Shown one piece after another: positions 49,917 to 61,100 of a stretch of DNA of 64,000 nt. This stretch comes from Nautilus pompilius (Eukaryota > Mollusca > Cephalopoda > Nautilida > Nautilidae), in assembly GCA_018389105.1 (NCBI GenBank), contig JACATO010000628.1:366001-430000 (forward strand), read 5' to 3'. Numbering within the stretch: the first letter of the stretch is position 1; every line of letters begins with the position of its first letter. The notes beneath the pieces are model-generated. The model made no database searches and was not told the origin of the DNA. It was given only the letters and a program-made list of their open reading frames with translations. A program made the translations under genes and the position numbers.

Positions 49917-50102
49917 TTAATATGGAGTATAACCTTCCCTTACACAGATGATTTTCCTGCATTTCATGGTGGTTACAAAACATTAAATATATATCTATGG
50001 TATTTGCTGCTACTCATGCAAAACTTGGGCCATTTCAGAAATATTCTGAATAGGTGGATTTTTTTTCAGACTATATCCAATTTGATCCCAAAGATGCTCT
50101 AT
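49917..50102 (-). pseudogene. C-terminal relic of a Tc1-like transposase
   Basis: On the minus strand a frame reads IEHLWDQIGYSLKKNPP, then SEMAQVLHE, several stops, and finally TTMKCRKII and REGYTPY. This matches the end of Tc1 transposases, where the catalytic Glu lies in PIEHLWD and the protein closes with a MPRRCxAVI...GGxTxY motif. Three in-frame stops show it is dead. The matching N-terminal region may extend to about 50400, where LKDRF and a following hydrophobic stretch are weakly similar, but I do not claim it. It starts about 300 bp to the right of mariner copy 2, and no terminal repeats were identified. Confidence 0.55.
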
Positions 50103-53100
50103 CTAATACAGCAAAAGGCTTAGTCATATTTATTGCCCCATTGTAACCCTATGCTCATACCATGACATTCAGCAGTATTTCCTTGTTTGTCTCTATATTA
50201 TCAAACTGTTATTTGATCAATGATACGATGTAGGAATCAAATTTTTCTGGGCTACTGTACCTGCCTGGATGTACTCAAACTCCACTCAAAGCATTAAATG
50301 CTCAAACTAGCTTCCTTATGTCAATCTGACAACTTGGATATTCAATTGATTGACTAGATTATCCTGGATACAAAACCTATCTTTTAAGCATTGTTCTAGT
50401 GGAAAGCCCATTATAGGTTTTTTAGATGTTCCTCAGATCAATGGTATGGGTAAAAGGTGGTGTAGTTCATATATAACTGCCATCTCCTCTCTTTGAAACC
50501 AAGTAACAGAAATGCAAACTATGGGATCTAACAACAACACTGTTCAGCAATAAGATGGATGGTGATGTAGTAGTATATGTGAATCCAATTATCTGCCATC
50601 TCTATGGTTCTGTATAGTCCCCAGTACTTGTAAACAATTTTAAACACACATCATCCTAAATTTATGCTACTTAGACAAGGGTTAAAATAATTATTGAACA
50701 TCGAACATTGTGCAAACAAAACCTGATATCTGACCAAAGTTCAGTGCGCTGACATTTTGTCAGACCAACTGCAAACAAGAAAAATACAAAGGTAGTTTCA
50801 CACATTTTCATCTTCTCTTATTTTGAAATAACATACATATTATTAAAACATTTTCAATGCATAACTTCTCAGATATTTATTGTTTCTTCTTAGAACTTTC
50901 CAACTTCATAATGGGTCAATGAAGTGAGAATGCCATATTGAATTTGAAACTTGTATGCATATATTTCTCAGCTTTGCAACAAACTTCATCAAGTTTAGAC
51001 AAGCCAAATCTTCCAAGGATGATAAATTGTCTTGGGAATGAGGTTGAAATGAGCTTTCATTGATGAAAATCTTGGATACAACAAGTAAGGAAGTCACATG
51101 AAAAAGAATCTAATTCTTAGTCCCATACATTAAAAAATTTGTTCCTTTTCAGCTACAACATACAAAACAAAGTACATTCAGGATCTTTTGTTTTTTTTTG
51201 TCTTTCATAGCCTATCTTCCTACATGTCACAGAAAATGTAAATCTGATTGTGTTTCATGAAAGCAATGAAATACAATGAAATACTCAACAGAGTCTCATT
51301 GTGATTCAGTAATGTGTGTGTTTACATCTTGTGGCCTTTTCTAAGAGAATGATAACATTTGCAGATTGTGAAATGAGCAATGTAAGACAAGAACATCTTG
51401 GAAGGAACAATCATTTTATCCTGATTGTTCTTGTAACCAAGTTATTTATACAGATTTATATAATAAAGTATTAATTATCTATCATATGTTTCAGTTGATA
51501 AATGGTTGTAACACAAGAGTAACTTTATGAATTATTCCAACATTGAGTGAAAGTCTTAAGAATGAAGGTGTGGCTAAAACCTTGTACCACAGGAAAAGTA
51601 GCTTTGGGGAAGCAAACAGAAATACGTGTTCACAATTTTGTGCTATCAAAATATGCAAGATGCATGAGACCTGTGTGGAAGTACAAGCAACTTAAAACTG
51701 AAGGTATTTTTTTGGTTGAGTGAACTCGCATCTTTACTGTTGGTGATAGAAAATCTGGTTATGCTTAACTTGTGTGTAAAAATACTGATTCTATATGAAA
51801 TAGATTAATAAAATTATAATTATACGTAGACTAGAATGAAAATATTTTTTAAAAAAATCAAATGAATAGGCAAATAAAAAATTTAAAAACATTACTTTCC
51901 CTTCCCCATCAATTTTCTCTTATTCATTTGTACATCTTGTTACACTTTCTGTGATTCCCTAGGAATAAGAACAACAAGTGTTTGTGAAGTGCAAACATCC
52001 AGAATAATCATTACTTTACATTAAATAAACTGGAAATTCACCCAGTGATAGTCCACAACAGGTTAAAAAAAACACCAACATGATTAACAAAACAGTCTAT
52101 TAGCTAACGATGATATGCATTGTAAGCTGGACATAGTAGGTTCCTAACAACTATCAAGCCAAAATGTGAACAAATGCCAGAAAAAGGAAATCAGTTATTT
52201 AAGCAAATCCATTCATTATACAAAAGTATTTAATTTTCTGGACCACACACATATTGGCAAAGACTTCCAATTACTAACATACTATTGTTAGCAAAATGCA
52301 TTCATCAGTAGAATAGTACACTAACTGTGAAAATGTTTGGCATAATCATCATGAACCAAAGCCAGTTAACAAAAAATCTAATAACTATTGCTACAAGCTG
52401 CAACATGGGTCAGTGCTCAAATTTGATACATTTGACAATTAACAATTTATACAATATAGATATAAAGACCAGACAAACTTTACTGTTTTTTCTTTAAATT
52501 ATGACTCTGTATTTATGTATAAAAATTTTAAGTGTAAACCTAACAGCAGTCAAGAATTTAAGTGCCTTCAAAATAATTACCCATTACCTATTCAAGTTTA
52601 ATACTATATTTACCAGCAGTATTGCATTCAAGATAAATTAATGTAAGAAATTAATTAATCAAATTTGCATTACCACAACCTAAAAAAAAATCTTCCTTAA
52701 TTTCTACAAATCAAATTAAAAAATATTAGCTATCATGCCAGTGTATTTTATAAAATATAGAACAAACCAACAAAAGAAAATTTCTCATGACAGAATATGG
52801 ATTTGAGAGATGTAATGATTAAATACCACCTGTCCAACACCTGCTATTCAGTTATTATCAGAATTTCTTTCTCCCACTCAGTTTGTGGAAAATATATGCA
52901 TATTTTGTAGTTAATAAATCAGTAAAGTTAAGACTGCAAGTGGCAGAGAGAATTAATTTTTTCCAAAATGTAGCACTTAACATGTGCATATCATATATGC
53001 AAAATTATAGTCTCCAGACCTAAAAGGTGAGAAAAATGAAGTCCCTTCTGTAAGGGCAGACTACTCCCACTCGGCAACTCGTGCCGCATTCACAATATAC

Positions 53101-56100
53101 AAACCACCAAGTGATTTCAGAATGGCTTAATTTGGACTTCCTCTTATATTTCCAGAAATTTGGAAATCATTTCTTCACTAAATCTGATTTTTTTTTTTTT
53201 TTAATTTCCAAAATGTAAGATGTACTTAAAAAAAATTGCATAGACTCAATGCAGACAATTTACTATAAACGGGGGATTAAGTATGCTAGCAATATTTGCT
53301 TCTGGCAATTCCATTTTATTGCTTGCTGCAGGGTGAAATCTTTCCAAGATTAATGCTGTGGTCACTACAATTTTCGACAGCACTGTCAGACTTCTGAAGT
53401 TCACCTACCAGATGCTGGAGTGCCATGCAACAAACTGTGTGCTATTTTATCACCATCCTGAATTGTAAATTAGAACAATGTTTGTATAGTTTAATTCTTG
53501 CTTAATGTTAGTTATGTATTGTTTAGTTAAGTGATCAGTGTGCAATCAAGCATGTCAGAAACAAATTATGAATCAGCCAGACTTCATCCATTCTCTCTCT
53601 ATAGGAGAGTTCACATGTAAAGCTGAGAGGAAAGTACACTGAACAGAACAATATTTCATTTGTGCTGAAGATGAATACAAAAATAAAGAGGCTTCTTTTA
53701 CAAATAGAGTCTACTTCTGACAGGCCTCCATATATATTACAATCATTATATTATTTTCAATGGCTGCATTTGAGACAGTGATCTTTGACACCTTTTTTTA
53801 TTAGTATTTTTAGTGATTTGATAGGCAAGTATCTCGGATTTTACTGATATCTTTCAATTCTTTTCACTGCCAAACATCATGACCAGAATTTATTTAGATT
53901 TTCAATCTGTTGCCTCTTTTCTAACTTGTAACTTGCAGATGCACCCACTAGATGGTAACCTGCAGTATCAATTGTGTCCATTTTATAATTTTGAATTTTT
54001 AAGTTTAATTATTTTGAAAAAAAAAAACTAAAACATCTATGACCTGTTGGTCAGTCAATCGTAACAAAGTTGCAACTCATGCATGTTGTTCACCCAGGTG
54101 CCCTCCCACACCTATTCTAGTAGGGACTTTCCATTTCTTGCTAAAAACAGTTCTCACAAGGTGTGTGTGTGATGCTGCTTGTTAGTAGTAATCCTGATGC
54201 TATAAAATCTCATCAAGTCAGTCTACGACTGCAGATTACCATCACTGCAGAAGTGGGAGGAAAAACTGCCATATATCAGTGTTCATCAAAATAAACAGCT
54301 TTAGCTCATGGTCTGCAATGCTATTTTCATCAAAAACAACTGAATTTTGAGAAAAATTGTCGTCATTAAGTTAAATCCTTACCCACCAATTGTAATTCCC
54401 ATCAACAGTGTGGTACTGTCATTAAATATTTATCTATGTTTTTTCTCAATGCTTTAAAGCAAAATTTTCCAGTTTAAGTAATAGAAGGATGCCCTTCATA
54501 ACTTATCTAGGCAAATCTTTAGTCAACTGCTGCCAATGATAAGGGCATGGTGTTGCCATCCTAAAAAATGGATTATATCGCCAAAGTTATGCATATTTTT
54601 CTAACTATACCAAGTTTAAACTTATTAGACCTCTGCATATATACTTAATGTTTACATGAAACCCAGCCAAATTAGCAAAAGCATTGAAAAACACCTTCAC
54701 AAGGTATTATATATATCTTTAAAACTGGCATTATATCATATCACAATCCACTTAAAATATTTTAAAACAAAATATCAGCTTGAGAGCTAAATTCATAAAC
54801 CTAATTGTTATGCAATACAAGCCTGCAATTGACCCTGGATGATATTACATAATATACTGCTGTCAGCCACTTCACTGTTAAAGATGCATTTGATTTTTCA
54901 TCATTAATAAGGCACTAATTTTAATAGCAAATCAGCCAATTATCCATAATTACAATAGTAAATTAAGTATTCAGCTTGACTGCTAGTAGACAATTTACTA
55001 TAGTTTAGGGGTGTAGCCCATATTGCATCAGATTTAAATGTTCTGATATGCATAAAGTCTAACCTACTGGTTCAACTATGAAGTGGAAGTTTCATTCCAA
55101 GATCTCTGCCTTTCAAGACACATTATATCTGTTCTTTTCATTTTAACTTTTATATTGAAGTTGAATTTATGATTAAAATGTTAATTCAAAATGGCTTTTA
55201 AGTTTCTGTTATTCAGTCTCATAGTCATTATCTAAGAAATAACTCATGCCTGAACATAAGCAGAAGTTTCCAAAAGGGGGCATAGGCATTCCTTCAAATC
55301 TTATATTATCTGGCCAAGTTATTATAGAATCTGCATAATATGGAGCTTGTAGATATGAAACAAAGTTGCTGGTCAGACCAAGTTCTGTACTTTAAACATG
55401 TTACTTTATTATGAACTCATTTATTATAACAATCTGCCCCCTTTTTATCTTTTAAAATTAATAGTTTATCATAGACTATGATGGGAGTCAGACTGACCCC
55501 AGTGGTACTCTGAAGACTAAACCTATTCTGTTCATTAGAGGCTTGCCCTAATGGCTTCCTATTTCGTTCCACAGCTCCAATTACTAGTAATCTTCAAAAA
55601 ATATACATCATGACATTTTCCAACTACATAGCGCATGGCAGCTGAATTTCTAGAATTAGATCCATTATTCTTTTCCCTTTAATGGTGCATAATACCCAGC
55701 ATTTATTTCATAATTTCATGAAAATTAAGGTACCCACAATGCTTTTCGCTCCTGTCTACAATATCATAGAGTATCTCCTCCCCATTTGGGATTCTATACC
55801 ATACAATTAAAAACGCATTTAATTAATTTACTGTAAAGATTCCTGGAATTTTGTTTGTTTGTTTGTTTTAGAAGAAAACTAACAATCAGATCTTTATATC
55901 TTTTCAAAGCATGAAATTTGATCTGTATGAGTTAGTTGCTTATTTTGGAAAATGTTGGTCATACAGGGCAAAATACATTAAAAAAAAAGAACTATCCAGC
56001 ATATACATCTATGTACTCTGCAAGTTCAGCCTTTCTTAATCATCAAGTTATTAATTTTATGACTTCAGGTTGTATGCCATTTGGAACCTGGACAAACTGT

Positions 56101-57906
56101 CAACCTTCAGATTATTCAATATATGTAAAAAACAAAAGAAAAACAAACCACCTCAAAATTCATCTACTTAACAATTATTTCAACCCTGCCTCTCCTTATG
56201 AATTGTAATTGTGTTGATATGAATATTATTAAATAGTCTGATTTGTTCCTTTGAAGATAGTTTCTAGTATTTTTAAAATTGCTCAAGTTAGTGTCCATAA
56301 CTGCCTGCTAACAATGAAAGTAACTTCAATACCAGTAATGTTTATTATTTGAGAGAAACATACTTAAATCAGTGTAAGCTGTCTGTATTGATTGCAGTTC
56401 CTAATATTGTGGCACATCATTAACATTTATCTGAACTGTTGCACTCCTATCAATATAGGTAAATCTTGCACGTACTTAACTCTCTTTTCTTCACTCATAG
56501 CCAACAAATACAATTGTTGCCAGACAGCTACTTTAGTTTTCACCACAAATAAATCTTAAGAGTAATGAGAAAATCTAGACTTGCTATTCATTTCATGTCA
56601 CAGGACTCTAATTTCAATGACTGAACCCAATGTTATTCTTAACACAAACTTGCTATACCCAGAATGTCAGCTTTGTATGTCAGTCTTCCTTTGAAGCTGA
56701 AATAATGCATCCAAGTTCATCTTTCATCATTTGAATAAACAAGCGACAGCCCAGTTCCATAGATTGAGAAGGAATAAAGAATATTTGTAGATTAATTATG
56801 TCTGCATTACAAGCTGTTATAACTGAAATTGTAGCATATCATCAGCATGACAAACAGAAGTTGCCAAACCAAAAATATTGCTTGAACATTTTAAGCAATA
56901 CATACAATCTGCATGAGTTACTATATGGTAGTGAGTCTGGGTAACCACCAAAGCACCAGTGACTACCAATACCAGCAGTCCATTATCAATTCAGAAAGAG
57001 AAAACTGAATAAGGATAACTATGCAAGTCATATCACTTAACTCTAATGAAATTTAACTTTCAGTTAAATGATTTAAAAAAAAAAAGAAAATAGTAGTAGT
57101 TGAGCAGACTGGTTGACATAATAGTATTGTTTTCAGATGTGACAAGAAAATGGCCATGTTGATTTTCTCCAGCTTCCTACATCAAAAAACCAAAAATTTT
57201 TAGTGAGGACTTTCTGCAGCTAGCATGCAGCTAGCCAACCTCTTTACTTAGTTCTCTTCCACTTGGTTCAAGAAACTAACACCAAGGAGCAGGTTTCCTT
57301 TGGTGGATGCCCAGCAGGCTCAGGGACGATGAAAGTCTGTCGATATTTTGCTTTTTTTTTAAAGCATGGCACAAAAGAGAAGAAAATGTTAATAGAAGTT
57401 ATAAAAAAAAATTCTAGTTTCAGAAATTAACAGGTTTTACTTCTTTACAGAAGCTGGAAGCAAGCAAACTAAAACATGCACCATTTGTGATGAAGACCCT
57501 AACCCTTACTGTCACCTAACTTCTTGAAAGAACTACATCAGTTCTTCCTAACCAAAGGGTCTTTCTCAGATCATAAAATGATACTTAAAAATAGTAAATG
57601 GAAATGTTGCACAGTTCTTGAGTTCAAGACGAGTATTTTGGATCTATTTAAAACTTCACAAGACACTCTTAGTTCTCTGACTCTCATGTACATGAAAACA
57701 ACTTTGAACGTTTGACAAACAACAGGTCAGCCAGAAAACAACCCGAAAGAATGATATTTGGCTGACATTCCTGTAAAGTTTCTACTCGGTATTATGCTAA
57801 TGATGATCAAGAACCAACCAGAGTGTATTTGGCAAGTTTTGTTTGATATATTTGATTGAATTTCAAAAAAAACAGAAGAGACTGATTATTATTTTTTTTA
57901 ATACAC
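50103..57906. other. Long non-coding stretch, no gene recognised
   Basis: AT-rich DNA. A further degraded part of the Tc1 relic may occupy the first 300 bp. A GTTT tetranucleotide run lies at 55849-55870. A short imperfect repeat of GCAGCTAGC occurs at about 57217-57236. Otherwise no recognisable element or exon. Confidence 0.4.
55849..55870. repeat. GTTT tetranucleotide microsatellite
   Basis: About five GTTT units. Confidence 0.85.
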
Positions 57907-58162
57907 TGGACCATGGTGGCAGAACAGTGTCACAGTTGTCCGCTAGGAAGTATTGCCAATCCTGTGTCACATGGAGCAAAGCAATTCCAACTTAAGCAGA
58001 GAAACCCCGACTAAAACTTATACCTTTAGATGTGGGAGGAAACCAAAGTGCCTGTAGAAAAACCTGTGTGAGCAGCTGATTAAGAGCTAAAGGAAACCAT
58101 GCCAGAGTCTATATCCCTCAGAATCTGAACTTATACCTTCAAACATCAGCAGTCTAACCACC
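57907..58162. repeat. Degenerate interspersed repeat with the GTGGGAGGAAACC motif
   Basis: The segment starts with CCATGGTGGCAGAACAGTG, carries TGTGGGAGGAAACCAAAGTG at 58030-58049 with a nearby GTAGAAAAACC, and closes with CAGTCTAACCACC. I know this order from a repeat common in aquatic animal genomes: GGTGGCGCAGTGGTTAGCAC start, GTGGGAGGAAACCGGAGTAC middle, and a tail with AGTGCTAACCACC that is complementary to the start. This copy is much diverged. The classification of the repeat is unknown to me. The assignment rests on these three short blocks in the right order. Confidence 0.4.
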
Positions 58163-61100
58163 TTCCTAATGAAATGAAGCCTTTTTTAAATTCTGTTTTA
58201 CACCACAGGATACAACATTCTCATTATCTAAGATAAAAACACTCTTGTTCTGATAGTTTGGAGTATCTTAGTCATTAAATGTACTTATTTCATACATGTC
58301 ATTTTTTTTATAGAAAAACAAAAATATTAATGCAAAAAAAATCTAGATTTAGTAATTTATCTATTTTTAAAGCTATATCTATCTAAACATGCAACTTTGA
58401 GACATCTTTGATAACACAGGATGGTTATTTAAAATTTTAAAATATAATTCATGGTTTTATTAAAATTGCATGTACATAAAAAAAAAATGTAAATGTAAAA
58501 AAGTTGTTGGCCAATAACAATAATTTCAGTATTTCTGATCAAACTAAAAATACACCTACTAATCAAAAGTTAAAACATCATTTCTTAAGAATGTAAAATT
58601 ATCTGAAGGCAGTTGATAAAGTTAGTTTTCATATGATATTTAAATTCAACTTTATCAATCTCAGTATATTTTTCTTAAATAAAAAAGAAAACAATGTTTT
58701 AAAGTTTTTGATATTACACACTTTTAATTTATTTAATAAATTAGTAGTGTAACTGATTTAGGGGATTTCTATCAATGTCAGCAAAGATCACTATTTCATG
58801 CATTTTGGAAAAATCCAATCATTTTTCATTTCCAGCAAAAACTCAAGAAACTGGATTATTTCAAAACAGTGATGGATGGACTTCAATTGTTTTCTCTGCA
58901 CAAACTGAAGCTAGCTTTTTAATGAATGCACTATGTCCTTGTGGTATGTACAGGGGGCAGATTACCCATGTCTTTGTGATGAAAAGGCTGGATGACGACC
59001 TTTTTCTTCTTTGGCAGACAACCGGCTCCAAAGTTGAGGTCTCAAGGAGACCAGAGCAATAAATTCTACTGGTCTGGATCTATAGCTAATCTCAACATCC
59101 AAGGGTTCATGATTATAATGATTAAAAGCTCACCCACCAGGTGGCACTATCAGACACCAGGTCTCGGATGTTTAATTACTGGTGTTCTCCCACCAATAGC
59201 ATTTGTCAATATTACCTATTGATAAATCCACGCAGTAATGATAAATATTTTCTGCATTTGGTCAGTAGAGCAAGGAAAGAGGAAAACTTATGCTTTGTGC
59301 CAGTAGCGTGTTTGCAAGTGCAGGCTGGAACTGCGGAGCAACAAATCTACAGTAAAACAATAGAGTCTTTATCATTATTTTAAGATGAAGACCACCGTTA
59401 AATGAAATTGCAAAGAGTTTACCCTGGAGACAGGCAATTACAACCTTGATGAATGCCTCTAGGATCAAGTAACAACAAAAAAAAAAAAAAATAATTTTTA
59501 ATGGGGCTTCCAATTAGAAAATTTATTATTAGAAACATCTAAAGCCATTTTGACTGCATTTCAGATATACTCAAAATTCAGCACCAACAAAACTTAAAAT
59601 AACCACCATTCATGTTCCATTTCATTTTTAAATGCGATGTTCATTAATTAACAAATTAATTAAAGTAAAAAAAAACAATTCAAATAAAAAAAAAGATGTA
59701 TGTAAATAGAGTGGCAATGATTTAGTTAAAAATTTTTTTTTTATTTTCTAAAACTAATTCAATTACATTTGAAAGAAATTTAATATCAAAGAGTTTAACA
59801 AACCCAGAAGATTTTTGATGCTGAAGTTCACTAGAGTCACTGGTAATTCACACATGAGCCAATAAAATATATAATCTTAAGTATTAGCATAAATATTACA
59901 CGTGCACAAAATACAAGTCAAGTCAAAAATAATAACCCACACGTAAAAACAGTATTGATAATTTGCTAAAAACGGTACAAGTGATAGTCTTTAGCTGTAG
60001 AAAGAAGAAAAATCCTATCTTACATCTGAGTGGTAAATACAGTCTCTCTCATATTTGTAACTTAAGATCTGCAAATGTATTCAACAAAGGCAAATCAAAA
60101 TAGAACATGTTAATCTTTGATGAAATCATTCAAATATACAGCAAACCAAAAGACACATCTAAGTTTTATGGTTTTTTTCCTTCACAAAGTTAAATACTTT
60201 TACTTAAGTACCCACTTTTCCAGCTCAATTGGGGATTTTTTGAGCTGAGAAATTACACAAGATTCCAACTATGTTTTTAAATCAATTAGTATCGTTTAGT
60301 AGTTGTCCAAAAGTTAACACCTAAATAGAAACTTCAAGCCCCTAGGTGGACTGGAAACCAGAAGGAACATTCTAACAGTTAGGTTGGTTAACAGTGCATG
60401 AGGCAGCTTGATCAGTTCTTGACTACAGATATTTGTTAGTTGAACACTGGAAAAAGGTCAAAGTTATAAAAGCAAGCAACTTCTAACTGTGGAATTAAAT
60501 TCTCTCAAGCCAATGAGTTTTTGAGAAAAGAAAGAAAAACAAAAAAATTTAGTTCAACTTAAAGTTCACCTGTTTAGGTTTTTCATAAAAGTGTATTATT
60601 AGGAGGAAGTTCCAATCTTTAAAGATCTTGCTTAAAAAGTACAGGATTAAAAAGAAATTCATATTTTACACAAAAATTAGTAGTAGAAATTAACAATAGT
60701 GGTTTACCATTTAAAAATATTTAACAAATAAGTCTTTATGTAATAGTTTATTGGACCAATGCAACTTGAAATACTTTGAATCCAAAAATTTATGGACGAC
60801 ATGGTTCACTTTCTCTGTCATTTAACAAAAAAGTTCCCAGATCAGGAGGGTGACAGCAGTGCTGTATAAGAATGCATGTTCCAGACCATCCTCCTTGCTC
60901 TCAATGCAATAAAGGTTCAGTGATTGTGGTAGTCGGGAGGATACTGGAAATTTGCCTCACACTATATAAACCAATTATGAACTAAGCAAGATTGATGGAC
61001 AGTGGCACTATCTTCATAATTATCATCTGGTGAATGATGATGATGCATCAGAGATACACTTATTCAGCAATGATGCACAAATATTCACAGGATATAATCT

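Noticed and set aside
58775..59062. 95-residue plus-strand open frame
   Set aside because: No family resemblance, no splice context and a composition compatible with chance in a slightly less AT-rich patch.
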